Source of the DNA: Henriciella marina DSM 19595
GTDB taxonomy: Bacteria; Pseudomonadota; Alphaproteobacteria; Caulobacterales; Hyphomonadaceae
DNA length: 64,000 nt
Assembly: GCF_000376805.1 (NCBI RefSeq)
Contig: NZ_AQXT01000002.1
Coordinates: forward strand, 124,001-188,000
Reading direction: 5' to 3'
In this document: piece after piece, positions 1 through 10,055 of the stretch
Position numbering within the stretch: the stretch's first letter is position 1
How the letters are laid out: each line of letters begins with the position of its first letter
Made by a program: the position numbers and the translations under genes
Notes under the pieces: generated by a model
The model's database searches: none
What the model was told of the DNA's origin: nothing
Seen by the model: the letters and a program-made list of their open reading frames with translations, nothing else

Positions 1-3000
1 AAGGCGCGGGCGTCATCCTGCCGCGCGACAATGCCGATGGCCTGCCGATCGAGACGGTCAATGTCGATGCCGTTGATGTCACCGTCTACCGCGTCAATGA
101 CCGCGCGCTGGCCTTCAAGTCGATCAGCCAGGGCGATGAGGCTGCGCAAGGGCGCTATTCCTACCTCTATGGTGAGGAAGACCCGCGCGACGTTTCCAGC
201 GAAGTCTGGTCCGGCAGCATGGACATCGAGAATGTCACCAATGCGCCTGTCACGACGGTCTTTCCGCTGCAGGATGTGATCGGAGAGCTGCGTCCAGGTT
301 CCTATTTCGTTGAGCTGACCGATGCCAAGGAAGTCAGCGATTATGATGGCCCGGCCGCCTCTGCGCGCCGCTGGATCATGCTGACCAATCTGGCGCTGAC
401 CGGTTATCGCGGCGAGAACGGTCTCGATGTGACGCTGCGCTCGTTGCAGGACGGCGAGATCCTGTCGAATACGCGCGTCCAGCTGATTGCGTTCAACAAT
501 GAGGTGCTGGGCGAGTCTGAGACCGGCGAGGATGGCCGTGTGCGCTTTGATGCACCGCTGCTTGCGGGCACAGGCAATTCTGCGCCGCGCATGGTGATGG
601 CGTATGGCGCCAAGGGCGACCTTGCGGTTCTGGACCTGACCCGCGCACCAATCGATCTCTCTGAAATGAATACGGGCGGGCGCACAACGCCGGGGCCTGT
701 CGATGGCTATCTCTATGCAGATCGCGGCATCTTCCGTCCGGGCGAGACCGTGCACCTGACCGCGATGATGCGTGACCGCAGCGGCGTTGCCATCTCCAAC
801 CGGGCTGGCCAGATCATCATCTACCGCCCGAACGGCGTCGAGGCTGACCGCAAGCGCTTCACCGAAGCAGCTGGCGGCGCGCTTGTCTGGGACTATGGCC
901 TTGCAAGCAGCGCATCGCGCGGCATGTGGCGCGCCGTTATGGAGATCGATGGGGCAGGGGAAGCCGGCTCGCTGCGCTTCTCGGTCGAGGATTTCGTACC
1001 CCAGCGTATCGCCGTCGAGCTTGAGGGCGACGAGGACGCCTTCATGGCCGCTGGCGACACACGTGAGATCGAGGTCAATGCACGCTTTCTTTATGGCGCC
1101 CCGGGCGCCGGCCTGACCGTGCAGGGACAGGCACGTCTTGAGCCTGATCCAAGCCCGTTCGAAACGCTTGATGGCTTTACGTTTGGCCGCTCCGACGAGC
1201 AGTTCCGCGAACGTATTCTGGAGCTGGAGCCGCAGACCACCGATGGCGCAGGCCGCGCCGTTGTTCGCCTCAACCCTCAGGATATGGGCGAGGACTCCTC
1301 GCAGCCGCTTCGCCTTAACGCCAATGTCAGCGTGCTTGAACCGGGCGGCCGTGCCGTCACCAACAGCGTGCGCATCCCTTATCGCCCGCGCGACAGCTAT
1401 GTCGGCATCCGCAAGGATTTCGAGGGCCGCGCCGAGCGCGATGGCCCGGCAACCTTTGAGCTCGCCGCCGTAAGCGCAAATGGCGACATTATTGATACGC
1501 GGCTCGACTGGCGCGTGATCGCGATCGACTATCATTATGACTGGTACCGCGATGGCAGTGAGTGGCGCTGGCGCCGTTCGCGCACCGTTCGAACGGTGAA
1601 TGAGGGCGTTTCCACGACGGATGGCACGACGCAGACGATCAGCGTCGACGGGCTCGACTGGGGCCGCCACGAGCTGATCGTGAGCGATGCCAATAGCGGC
1701 GCTGAGGCCAGCACCGGCTTCTATGTCGGCTGGGGCGGGTCTGTCTCCGATGACGGCGTCGAGGCACCTGACCGCGTCGAAGTCATCATCGAAGAACAGG
1801 TCATCGTTCCGGGCCGCCCGGCTGCGATCACCATTGTGCCGCCCTATGATGGGGAAGCGCAGATCATCGTCGCGACCGACAAGATCCTTCGCATAGAGAC
1901 GCGGGACGTGTCGGCTGAAGGCACGCAGTTCACCCTGCCAGTGACGGAAGAGTGGGGCGAGGGCGCCTATGTGCTCGTCAATGTCTACACACCGCGCGAC
2001 CCTGTCCTGCAGGCCAAGCCGCGCCGCGCGGTCGGTGTCGGCTATGTGCCGCTCGACATGGACGAGCGCACCTTCGAGGTCGAGATCGATGCGCCGGATG
2101 TTGTCCGCCCGCGCCGTGAGCAGACGATCGAGGTCGATATCGGAGATCGCCCGCGCGAAGGCGTCTACATGACGCTAGCGGCCGTCGATGAGGGGATCCT
2201 GCAGCTCACCAAGTTCCAGAGCCCGGACCCTGTCGCCTATTATTTCGGCAAGAAGGCGCTCGGCGTCGATGTCTATGATGATTATGGCCGCCTGCTTGAT
2301 CCGAATATGGGGCTTCCCGCTGAAGTGCGGACCGGCGGCGACCAGCTTGGCGGCGAAGGTCTCTCCGTGGTGCCGACGAAAACGGTGGCGCTCTTCTCAG
2401 GCAAGCTGAATGTCGGCCGGTCGGGCCGCGCCGAGGTCACATTCGATGTGCCGGACTTCAATGGTGAGCTTCGCCTGATGGCGGTGGTCTGGTCTGAGAC
2501 AGGTCTTGGTTCTGCCAGCCGTCCGCTGACAGTGCGCGACCCGGCGCCTGCCGATCTCATCCTGCCGCGCTTCCTCGCGCCAGGCGATGATGCCATCGCG
2601 ACCGTTTCGATCGACAATATCGAGCTGGAGAGCGGCACGTTCACAGCCTCGCTCAATGCGACCGATCCGGTCAGCGTTGCGGCGACCGAGCTTTCGCGGA
2701 CCATTCCGTCCGGACAGCGCGTCGATGAAGGCCTTCGTATCGAAGCGGGCGAGACAGGTATTGCCGACCTTCGCCTCGATGTGAGCGGCCCCGGCGGCTA
2801 TGACGTCACGCGCAACTATCAGATCCAGTCGCGGTCCCCGTGGCTGCCTGCAACCACGATCTCGACAGCCCTGATGGAGCCGGGGGCGAGCTGGTCGGTG
2901 CCAGGCGATCTGATGGAAGGCTATGTTCCGGGAACGACGGAAGTCTCCGTCACCTTCTCGACGCTGCCGCTGGACGCCAACGCGCTCTACAGTTCGCTGG

Positions 3001-4457
3001 CGCGCTATCCTTATGGCTGTACCGAACAGACGGTCAGCCGGGCCATGCCGCTCCTCTATTCAGAACAGCTGGTTGCGATGGGCGCTGATGAAGCGGGCCG
3101 TGAGCCTGCGCGGGCGCAGGTACAGGAAGCGGTGATGAATGTGCTGAACCGCCAGTCCTCCGAAGGGGCGTTTGGCCTCTGGCGCGAGGGTGACCGCAAC
3201 GCGTCACCATGGCTTGGCGCCTATACGACGGACTTCATCTACCGCGCGAGCGAGGCGGGCTATGAAGTGCCGGACGCCGCGCTTGAGCGGGCCTTCCAGT
3301 CGATGCGCGCCGTTGCGCAGGGCGATGCCTGGCGGGCCTATGGCTATGACACCGATGTCTGGGAGAGCGAGTGGCACAATGACACCGAAGCCAAGCTGAT
3401 GCGCCGGGCGTCTGCCTATGCGCTCTATGTGCTGGCAAAGGCTGGCCGCGCCGATATCAGTCGCCTCCGCTATCTGCATGACCGTGCGCTGGACAACATG
3501 GAGAGCCCGCTTGCCCGCGCGCACCTTGCGGCTGCGCTTGCCTTCATGGGCGACCGGTCGCGTGCATTGTCCGCCTTCGAGGCGGCAGAAGACGCGCTCG
3601 GCTATACGAATACGGGCGACTATTACCAGACGCCGCTGCGCGATCTTGCAGGTCTTGTCGCGCTGGCGGCAGAAGCCGGTTTCGACGAGGTGGTTGTCCG
3701 CCAGACAGAGCGCCTCGGCGATGACGCCCCTGATCCAAGCGAGCTGACCACGCAGGAGAAGGCGTTTGCGCTGCTGGCGATCAACGCCATGAATGATGGC
3801 GGCGACGACTACCGGATGGTGGTTGAAGGGCTAGGCAACGGCAATAATAACGACCGGCGCTATCAGCTGACCGAGGCGCAGGCCCGCGATGAGGGTGTCA
3901 GCTTCTCGCTCGGTGCCAGGAGCTCATCCATGTTCCGGACCGTCATGGTTCGCGGCACACCGGCATCGCCGCCAGCCGCCACATCGTCGAACCTTCGGGT
4001 GTCCAAGCAGGTGCGGACCCTGCAGGGCGGCGCTGTTGACCTTGGCGACATCGACCAGGGCGACCAGCTTGTCGTCACCGTCCAGATCACACCTGACCAG
4101 AAGCGCACCAACCCGGTGATCGTCGCCGACCTTCTGCCAGCAGGTTTCGAGATCGAGACGATCCTGAAGCCAGCCGATGGCGACCGAAGTGATGAGACAG
4201 ATGGGGCCTTTGCTTGGGCCGGTAGCATTGATGCGGCGAAGACAGCAGAGGCGCGTGATGACAGGTTCATCGCAGCCATTGATGTGCGCAACCAGCCGGT
4301 CCGCCTTGCCTATGTGGTGCGTGCGGTCACGCCGGGTGAGTTTGTCATGCCGGGCGCCAATGCCGAGGACATGTACCGGCCTGACGTGTTCGCACGGTCT
4401 GCGCCGGGCCGCATCACCATCGGTACGGCCAACGCGACAACAGGCGGACAGAGATGA
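1..4457 (+). CDS. Bacterial alpha-2-macroglobulin family protein (YfhM/ECAM-like), 5' end outside window
   Basis: The frame is open from base 3, so this is the C-terminal ~1485 residues of a larger protein. The thioester motif GCTEQ, in the context YGCTEQTVSR, lies at bases 3015-3029; in this family the Cys-Gln pair forms the reactive bond that traps attacking proteases. Upstream are repeated beta-sandwich (MG-type) stretches, including a DRGIFRPGETVHL motif typical of bacterial macroglobulins; downstream is the alpha-helical thioester domain and a final beta domain. Family members are periplasmic, inner-membrane-anchored protease traps; the signal peptide would lie upstream of the window. 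The stop codon overlaps the pbpC start (ATGA), matching the known pairing of these two genes in peptidoglycan defence and repair. Confidence 0.93.
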   Translation, partial: GAGVILPRDNADGLPIETVNVDAVDVTVYRVNDRALAFKSISQGDEAAQGRYSYLYGEEDPRDVSSEVWSGSMDIENVTNAPVTTVFPLQDVIGELRPGSYFVELTDAKEVSDYDGPAASARRWIMLTNLALTGYRGENGLDVTLRSLQDGEILSNTRVQLIAFNNEVLGESETGEDGRVRFDAPLLAGTGNSAPRMVMAYGAKGDLAVLDLTRAPIDLSEMNTGGRTTPGPVDGYLYADRGIFRPGETVHLTAMMRDRSGVAISNRAGQIIIYRPNGVEADRKRFTEAAGGALVWDYGLASSASRGMWRAVMEIDGAGEAGSLRFSVEDFVPQRIAVELEGDEDAFMAAGDTREIEVNARFLYGAPGAGLTVQGQARLEPDPSPFETLDGFTFGRSDEQFRERILELEPQTTDGAGRAVVRLNPQDMGEDSSQPLRLNANVSVLEPGGRAVTNSVRIPYRPRDSYVGIRKDFEGRAERDGPATFELAAVSANGDIIDTRLDWRVIAIDYHYDWYRDGSEWRWRRSRTVRTVNEGVSTTDGTTQTISVDGLDWGRHELIVSDANSGAEASTGFYVGWGGSVSDDGVEAPDRVEVIIEEQVIVPGRPAAITIVPPYDGEAQIIVATDKILRIETRDVSAEGTQFTLPVTEEWGEGAYVLVNVYTPRDPVLQAKPRRAVGVGYVPLDMDERTFEVEIDAPDVVRPRREQTIEVDIGDRPREGVYMTLAAVDEGILQLTKFQSPDPVAYYFGKKALGVDVYDDYGRLLDPNMGLPAEVRTGGDQLGGEGLSVVPTKTVALFSGKLNVGRSGRAEVTFDVPDFNGELRLMAVVWSETGLGSASRPLTVRDPAPADLILPRFLAPGDDAIATVSIDNIELESGTFTASLNATDPVSVAATELSRTIPSGQRVDEGLRIEAGETGIADLRLDVSGPGGYDVTRNYQIQSRSPWLPATTISTALMEPGASWSVPGDLMEGYVPGTTEVSVTFSTLPLDANALYSSLARYPYGCTEQTVSRAMPLLYSEQLVAMGADEAGREPARAQVQEAVMNVLNRQSSEGAFGLWREGDRNASPWLGAYTTDFIYRASEAGYEVPDAALERAFQSMRAVAQGDAWRAYGYDTDVWESEWHNDTEAKLMRRASAYALYVLAKAGRADISRLRYLHDRALDNMESPLARAHLAAALAFMGDRSRALSAFEAAEDALGYTNTGDYYQTPLRDLAGLVALAAEAGFDEVVVRQTERLGDDAPDPSELTTQEKAFALLAINAMNDGGDDYRMVVEGLGNGNNNDRRYQLTEAQARDEGVSFSLGARSSSMFRTVMVRGTPASPPAATSSNLRVSKQVRTLQGGAVDLGDIDQGDQLVVTVQITPDQKRTNPVIVADLLPAGFEIETILKPADGDRSDETDGAFAWAGSIDAAKTAEARDDRFIAAIDVRNQPVRLAYVVRAVTPGEFVMPGANAEDMYRPDVFARSAPGRITIGTANATTGGQR

Positions 4458-6517
4458 TCTGGCTGAAACGGTCAGCGATTGCCTTACTGGCAGGGCTGGC
4501 CGTCCTGTTCCTGCTGGACAGGGTGTTTCCGCCGCCACTCGAACGCGGCGAGGTGGTCTCCAAGCTGATCAGCGATCGGCATGGCCGCCCGCTTCGCGCG
4601 ATACCGACGCCCGACAATTACTGGCGCTTTCAGGCAGATTTGGATGAGATCGATCCGATCTTCGTCGAGGCGCTTCTGGAGGTTGAGGACCAGCGTTTCT
4701 GGCGCCATGGCGGGGTCGACTGGGCCGGTATGGTGCGGGCTGCCTGGACGTCTGCACTGGCGGGGCGCGTGGTGTCCGGCGGATCGACGATAACCATGCA
4801 GACCGCCCGGCTGTTGGAGCCGCGGCCACGCACAATCCCATCCAAGCTCATCGAAATGTTTCGCGCCCATCAGATCGAAGCGCGCCTTAGCAAGAAAGAG
4901 ATCCTCGAGCTCTATCTGACGCTGACGCCCTATGGCGGCAATATCGAGGGCATACGCGCGGCAAGCTGGCGGTATTTCGGACGCGCGCCTGATCGGCTCT
5001 CCGATGACCAGATCGCGCTTCTCATCGCCTTGCCGCAAAGCCCGGAGGTTCGCCGCCCTGACCTTCGCCCGGAAGGGGCAGATTTGGGCAGACGCGCCAT
5101 CGTGACGAAGCTTGAGCGTCTAGGCTATCTTGACGCGGCGCGGGCCGAAGATGCGCGCACAAGCGATCTGCCGACCGGGGCGTATGCTTTCCCGTCCGAG
5201 GCGTGGCATGCAACGGCGCGGGCGGCAAAGGATGTCCGCGGCGATGTCCGCTCCACGCTGGACGCCCGTCTTCAGGCCGAGATGGAAGCCCTCGCGCTGT
5301 CGCATGCAAAAGAGTTTGGCAGGGAGACACAGCTTGCGATCCTGGTGGTCGATATTCCGACGCGCGGTGTGCGGGCGGCGGTCGGGTCTGCGTCGCGCGA
5401 TATTGCCGGGGGCTGGCTCGACCTGACGGCGCAGGCGCGCTCGCCCGGGTCGACCTTGAAACCCTTCATCTATGCCATGGCGTTTGATGATGGGGAGGCG
5501 AGCGGGTCGACGCGTATTTCCGACCTGCCGAAACGGTTCGCGTCCTATCAGCCCGACAATTTCGACCGGATGTTTCGCGGCGATGTCCGCGTTTCCGATG
5601 CGCTGCAGCATTCGCTCAACGTACCCGCCGTTCTTGCGCTCGACCGTGTTGGCCCAGAGCGGTTTGCTGCCACGCTGACACTTGCGGGCGCGCCGCCGCG
5701 CATTCGGGGCGGGGCAGATCATCAGGCCGGGCTTGCGCTCGCGCTTGGCGGGGCAGGGATGACGGCGCGGGAACTGGCCGTGCTCTATGCGGCGCTTGGC
5801 GATGGCGGGCGGGCAAAGCCGCTCGTGTGGACGGCAGCCGAAGAAACGGGCAGCCGAGAAGCAAGCGGCTTCGGCCTGATGGGGGCTGAGAGCGCTGGCG
5901 AAATTCTCTCCATCCTGCGCCAGACACCAACACCTGAAGGGCGCATGCCAGGCAGACTGACCGCAGATGCGCCGCAGGTCGCCTTCAAGACGGGCACCTC
6001 ATACGGCTTTCGCGATGCCTGGGCCGCGGGCGTGTCCGGCGATCACGCCATCATCGTCTGGGTCGGCAGGGCCGATGGCGCGCCAAGACCGGGAGAGACG
6101 GGGCGGAGCGCGGCGCTTCCCATCCTGTTCGAGGTCGCCGACCGGGCCGCTTATCACCTCGGCGGGGACGGCAATGCGAAGGCGCGGCTGATGTCAGATC
6201 GCCAGAACGAAGCCGACGGCGCGCTTCAGGCCTTCGACCATAACCGCGCCGAGGCCCCGCATATCCTCTTCCCGCCCAAGGATGCTGAGCTCTGGTCAGG
6301 TGAGATCAACGGCGCTCCGTCCCGGCCTTTCGTTCTGGCAGGTCGCGGGGAGGGCGAGCTCAGCTGGTTCATCGATGGGGCGCCATGCGCCAGCGATGAT
6401 GCGGGCCTGCCGATCTGGCAGCCGCAGCGCGCGGGCTTTTATGAGGTTAGCGCCGTCGACTGGTCCGGCCGGTCCAGCAGTGTTCGCGTGCGTGTAATCG
6501 GGATCGGCGAGAGCTGA
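4454..6517 (+). CDS. pbpC: Penicillin-binding protein 1C
   Basis: A 687-aa class A PBP with an N-terminal membrane anchor (about residues 5-22). The GT51 glycosyltransferase domain carries the catalytic-Glu motif EDQRFWRHGGVDW and GGSTITMQTARLL. The transpeptidase domain has the SxxK box in SPGSTLKPFIY, an SxN box in SLNVPA and KTGTSYGFRDAW. A C-terminal beta domain of the BiPBP_C type ends the protein. It polymerises and is predicted to cross-link peptidoglycan in the periplasm. ATGA overlap with the macroglobulin gene implies translational coupling. All catalytic motifs appear intact. Confidence 0.95.
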   Translation: MIWLKRSAIALLAGLAVLFLLDRVFPPPLERGEVVSKLISDRHGRPLRAIPTPDNYWRFQADLDEIDPIFVEALLEVEDQRFWRHGGVDWAGMVRAAWTSALAGRVVSGGSTITMQTARLLEPRPRTIPSKLIEMFRAHQIEARLSKKEILELYLTLTPYGGNIEGIRAASWRYFGRAPDRLSDDQIALLIALPQSPEVRRPDLRPEGADLGRRAIVTKLERLGYLDAARAEDARTSDLPTGAYAFPSEAWHATARAAKDVRGDVRSTLDARLQAEMEALALSHAKEFGRETQLAILVVDIPTRGVRAAVGSASRDIAGGWLDLTAQARSPGSTLKPFIYAMAFDDGEASGSTRISDLPKRFASYQPDNFDRMFRGDVRVSDALQHSLNVPAVLALDRVGPERFAATLTLAGAPPRIRGGADHQAGLALALGGAGMTARELAVLYAALGDGGRAKPLVWTAAEETGSREASGFGLMGAESAGEILSILRQTPTPEGRMPGRLTADAPQVAFKTGTSYGFRDAWAAGVSGDHAIIVWVGRADGAPRPGETGRSAALPILFEVADRAAYHLGGDGNAKARLMSDRQNEADGALQAFDHNRAEAPHILFPPKDAELWSGEINGAPSRPFVLAGRGEGELSWFIDGAPCASDDAGLPIWQPQRAGFYEVSAVDWSGRSSSVRVRVIGIGES

Positions 6518-6521
6518 CGCC

Positions 6522-7817
6522 CTAGCTCCACGGATTGAAGCGTGACTTGCGGCGAACCGATTTTGCCGGCTTTTTATCCTTGTCGCGTCTGGACGGCTTC
6601 GGCTGAGGCTCTGGCGCCTCACCGTCATCGAAGAGTTCGGTGTCCGGGCTGATAGGCGATTTTTCGTCTTCAGCGGGCGGGGAGACCGCGTCGAGATCGG
6701 CAGGCGAAACCGGATCTGGCCGTTCGCCTTCATCCTCGCCCGTTTCGCCATCGTCGGCCGCTAAATCGTCTTCAGAAGCGGCGGTCTCTGTCTGCCGAAC
6801 GCTCAATTCTTCCTCGATGCGCGCGCGAAACCCGCTGAGGTTCAACGGATAGCTGATCGGCGCGCCGCCCGGTTCATTCTCTTCATCATAGTCATAGGAC
6901 GTGTCAGCGCGTTTGGTGGGTGGCAGGCGCATACCGGTTGAGGCGGCGCCAAGCTCTGAATCGATATCGTCATCGGCAATACTGTCCTCGGAGGCCTCGC
7001 TGCCTGCGACCTGCGCTCCGCCGAGCCCGAACGGGATATAGGCCGCCGTCTTACCGCTCGATGTGTCACCGGCGAGCGGCGCTTTAGTGTCTGGCCCGGC
7101 TTTGTCCCATACGTCCGGACTTTCTACGCCCTCGTTGACGTCCAAATGGTCAACAGTGTCGGCTTTTCCGCCCTCGTGTGAAACAGAGGCCTCCTCAGCG
7201 GCAGGCGCTTCAGGTTTTGCTCTCGAAAACCTGCCAGTCTCGCTGCCGCTCCCCTTTCCGTTCACCTCTTCAGCCAGCCGCGCCACCGCGCCGCCAACAT
7301 CGTCCTCATCAAGATCGGTCTCATCTGAGAGGTCCTCATCGATCAGGGCGGTCTCGGGAACGCTTGCGTCTACCGGAGGGGGGCTGGTGACATCCTCACC
7401 CGCATCTTCCTCGGTCGCCTTGTCGGCGTCCGCCTCTTCTGGGTCGCTATCAGCCGCAGGCTTGTTTCGCGTCGTGTTCGGCGCCTGACCGCTAAGGCCT
7501 GCCAGCAGGGCATCGATGGCCGCCTCGGTACCTTTGGCGATCCGCGCAGCTTCTTTCACGACGGCAATGATGAGATCGCTATAACTGCCGCGGCTATCAT
7601 GGGGCGTTTCTTTCAGGATGTCCGCGGTCGCCTCTTCGAGGGTTTTGCCCTTCTCGGTGGCGAGTGTGACGTGCGGCGGACTGTCGAACAGGCGAACCGA
7701 ATAGCCTTCGGTCGAATAGACAACACCGCCATCGTCGGCCTCGGCCCAGTCGATCTGTTTCAGGGCGGTCATCTCGGCCAGCCTGTCGATGAGTTTCTGT
7801 GTCGAAGGGTGAAGCAT
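6522..7817 (-). CDS. Hypothetical acidic, largely disordered protein
   Basis: A 431-aa protein I do not recognise. Residues 1-110 look globular: alpha-helical with a short beta segment, starting MLHPSTQKLIDRLAEMTALK and continuing to the ALLAGLSG helix. Residues ~115-400 are low complexity, dominated by Asp, Glu, Ala, Ser, Pro and Gly, with almost no predicted structure. The last ~30 residues switch to a basic tail rich in Lys and Arg, ending RRKSRFNPWS. This acidic linker with a short basic end suggests a scaffold or a polar or nucleic-acid interaction protein, but that is only inference. It is convergent with pbpC, 4 bases away, and is probably monocistronic. Confidence 0.8.
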   Translation of the reverse strand: MLHPSTQKLIDRLAEMTALKQIDWAEADDGGVVYSTEGYSVRLFDSPPHVTLATEKGKTLEEATADILKETPHDSRGSYSDLIIAVVKEAARIAKGTEAAIDALLAGLSGQAPNTTRNKPAADSDPEEADADKATEEDAGEDVTSPPPVDASVPETALIDEDLSDETDLDEDDVGGAVARLAEEVNGKGSGSETGRFSRAKPEAPAAEEASVSHEGGKADTVDHLDVNEGVESPDVWDKAGPDTKAPLAGDTSSGKTAAYIPFGLGGAQVAGSEASEDSIADDDIDSELGAASTGMRLPPTKRADTSYDYDEENEPGGAPISYPLNLSGFRARIEEELSVRQTETAASEDDLAADDGETGEDEGERPDPVSPADLDAVSPPAEDEKSPISPDTELFDDGEAPEPQPKPSRRDKDKKPAKSVRRKSRFNPWS

Positions 7818-8008
7818 GGGGAAACCGATCCGTCAGGCAGTGGCCGTGTAGCCTTCTACACTAGCCCCGATAGGACAGGCTTCAAAGGCATAGGAGGGGT
7901 GGACGCTGTGAAATAGTGCGGCGCGGCACGCGGGGGAGGCCATTGCCGCTTCAATATTTGCCGCAAGAACCCACATGAGAGCCAGAACAGGAAAGGTCGT
8001 TCCAGCAA

Positions 8009-8803
8009 TTGAACCATGACGTTTTTATCCGGATCGGCGTGTTTGCAGGCGTGTTCGCCGCACTGGCAGCGCTTGAAGTCCTGGCGCCGCGCCGGGACGC
8101 TGCCTTGCCGCGCGTTGAACGCTGGCCCGGCGCGACGGCGATCTTTGTCGCGGGAGCCGCTCTTGGGCGGCTGGTTCTGCCTGCAGGTCTTGCCGGTATC
8201 GCGCTGTTTGCGGACCAGATTGGCTTTGGGCTTTTCAATTTGATCTCTGCGCCAGTCTGGCTGGTCGGTCTTGCTGCTTTCGTGTTGCTGGACCTGTCGG
8301 TCTGGGGCCAGCATGTGCTCATGCACCGCGTGCCCATTCTCTGGCGCATGCACCGGGTGCATCACTCAGACCCGCATATCGACGTCATGACAGCGCTCCG
8401 GTTTCATCCGGCAGAAATCCTCGTCTCTCTGGTGTGGAAAGGCGCGGTGGTCTTCCTGTTCGGTATTCCGGCCTGGGCTGCCTTTTTCTTCGAGGTCGCT
8501 TTGAACGCGTTTGCCCAGTTTAATCATGCGAACTGGCATATTTCGCCAGCGGTCGACCGCGTCCTGAGATGGCTTGTTGTGACACCTGACATGCACCGCG
8601 TGCACCATTCGGTCGAGCGGCGCGAGGCCAACCGGAATTTCGGCTTTTGCCTGTCGGTCTGGGACAGAATGTTCCGCGTCTATAAAGACCAGCCCGATGC
8701 CGGACATCGGGACATGCTTATCGGTCAGCACGACTGGCGCTCGAGCGGCGACCAGACGCCGGCAGAGCTTCTGGTCCAGCCGCTCAAGACACCGCCGTCT
8801 TAA
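8009..8803 (+). CDS. Sterol desaturase / fatty acid hydroxylase family membrane protein
   Basis: A 264-aa integral membrane protein with several hydrophobic segments in the first 120 residues. The di-iron histidine boxes of the fatty-acid-hydroxylase superfamily are clear: HVLMH, then HRVHH in RMHRVHHSD, and late HRVHHS in PDMHRVHHSVE. Such enzymes use two iron atoms to hydroxylate or desaturate lipid substrates; the substrate here is not known. The start chosen is TTG at 8009, with a purine-rich AGGAAAGG at 7989-7996. Homologues of this size normally begin just before the first membrane helix, as here. No partner genes are adjacent. Confidence 0.88.
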   Translation: MNHDVFIRIGVFAGVFAALAALEVLAPRRDAALPRVERWPGATAIFVAGAALGRLVLPAGLAGIALFADQIGFGLFNLISAPVWLVGLAAFVLLDLSVWGQHVLMHRVPILWRMHRVHHSDPHIDVMTALRFHPAEILVSLVWKGAVVFLFGIPAWAAFFFEVALNAFAQFNHANWHISPAVDRVLRWLVVTPDMHRVHHSVERREANRNFGFCLSVWDRMFRVYKDQPDAGHRDMLIGQHDWRSSGDQTPAELLVQPLKTPPS

Positions 8804-8832
8804 TCCTCGACCGGGCGTGGCGCGCCTGGCTT

Positions 8833-9567
8833 CTAGGATGCCTTTACCTCTTCTATATCGGCCAGCAGATCGGCGACCGGATCGTCTGAACCGGCGGCTG
8901 CAAGCTCAGATCGGAAGCCTTGCACGGTGAGGTCTGGCGCAACCAGAATGTAGGTCGGCGTCCATGCGATCCCCAGCGTGTCGCGGATAGACGCATCCTC
9001 ATCGACGAGTGTCGGATAGGAGTACCCCTTCTCCTCAAAATAAGCCTCGACTGAGCCGAAGCGGCCGAAGGCTTCGTCAGCGCGTTGTGCGTTCGGTGGG
9101 GTATGGATGGTAAGAAAAGCAAGCTCATCGCTTCCAGACACTTCATTCCAGAGTTCTTCGACATAGGGCGCATCAGCCATACAGTCGCCGCACCAGAGGC
9201 CCCACACATCGATCAGGGTCCACTGGTTCTCAAGTTCCTGCGTGGAAAATAGTGGCCCGGAAATCATCGTGCCGCTGAAGGCCGGCAATTCGCGGCCAAG
9301 GAATCGATAGTCATAGGGGCGGCCATAATCATCGCGCGGAACCCCATCATCGCCGCGCTCGGCACTTTCGGGAACGGAGGCACCCGGCGTTATGAAACCT
9401 GTGGCGCTGTCGGCGCCAGCTGTCTGATCGTGGGCGTCCGTCTCACCTGCCACGGTCTCATCGGTGGGGGGCGCAGGTGCAGCCATATCATTGCGGTCTG
9501 TGCTGGACGGCTCTCCGCAGGCGGTGAGCAAGGCGATGATCGAAACAGATAGAAGGGTGCGGACCAT
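8833..9567 (-). CDS. Thioredoxin-like (TlpA/redoxin fold) lipoprotein
   Basis: A 244-aa protein with a lipoprotein signal peptide (lipobox LLTAC, Cys17), a Ser/Thr/Asp-rich linker to about residue 95, and a thioredoxin-fold domain. The active site is WCGDC (Cys126/Cys129) in VDVWGLWCGDCMADAP, and the cis-Pro region is in WTPTYILVA. It is probably a periplasm-facing, membrane-anchored disulfide reductase. The substrate is unknown, because no cytochrome maturation or metallo-oxidase gene is nearby. It is convergent with the hydroxylase-family gene; the promoter would lie between it and the terminator at 9621-9650. Confidence 0.88.
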   Translation of the reverse strand: MVRTLLSVSIIALLTACGEPSSTDRNDMAAPAPPTDETVAGETDAHDQTAGADSATGFITPGASVPESAERGDDGVPRDDYGRPYDYRFLGRELPAFSGTMISGPLFSTQELENQWTLIDVWGLWCGDCMADAPYVEELWNEVSGSDELAFLTIHTPPNAQRADEAFGRFGSVEAYFEEKGYSYPTLVDEDASIRDTLGIAWTPTYILVAPDLTVQGFRSELAAAGSDDPVADLLADIEEVKAS

Positions 9568-9620
9568 GAAGGACTCCGGTGGCTGAAATGAACCGAAGCT
9601 AGGGAGAGAAGCCCAATAAG

Positions 9621-9650
9621 AAAAGCCCCGGCGCTTGGACCGGGGCTTTA
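9621..9650 (-). terminator. Rho-independent terminator of the 9679-10008 lipoprotein gene
   Basis: Perfect 10-bp inverted repeat (9622-9631 with 9640-9649) around an 8-base loop. Read on the minus strand, the GC-rich stem is followed by TTTTCTTATT, so it terminates the leftward transcript coming from the small lipoprotein gene. Confidence 0.85.
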
Positions 9651-9678
9651 TCAGATATCTTAAAGACCAAACGAGCGA

Positions 9679-10008
9679 TCAACCACCGGCAAGTGGATCC
9701 CGCGTCTGAAGGCCACGCTGCTGAATGCTGCGCGCTCCATCCTGGCTCGCTTGCGTTTTAGCGGCCCAGGCTGCCCGCGTTGCGCAGACATTCTTTGGGA
9801 TCGTGGAGCCCATTTGCTCTTCACGGCGACAGATTTCCTCGTCAGGGTCGTGACCCTGGCGACGAATTTCTGCCTTGATTGCAGGTGTGATTGCTACGGT
9901 CTGCCCTGAGGCAGCTGAACCAGCATAGTCGCTATTAGCGGCTGTGGTGCAAGCGGCGGGAATAGCGGCAAGCGTCAGCAGGCCAGCGAACATTGCAAAT
10001 GTCTTCAT
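9679..10008 (-). CDS. Small lipoprotein of unknown function
   Basis: A 109-aa protein with a typical lipoprotein signal and lipobox IPAAC (Cys20). The mature part is about 89 residues and includes two cysteines in the stretch EEICRREEQMGSTIPKNVC, which could form a disulfide in the envelope. I recognise no catalytic motif. It has its own strong terminator just downstream and stands alone between the redoxin lipoprotein and the thiolase. I can assign it to the cell envelope but not to a function. Confidence 0.8.
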   Translation of the reverse strand: MKTFAMFAGLLTLAAIPAACTTAANSDYAGSAASGQTVAITPAIKAEIRRQGHDPDEEICRREEQMGSTIPKNVCATRAAWAAKTQASQDGARSIQQRGLQTRDPLAGG

Positions 10009-10055
10009 TCAGTACTCCGAGGTTTCAAAATTTAATACTCGACCCTGTTTGTACT

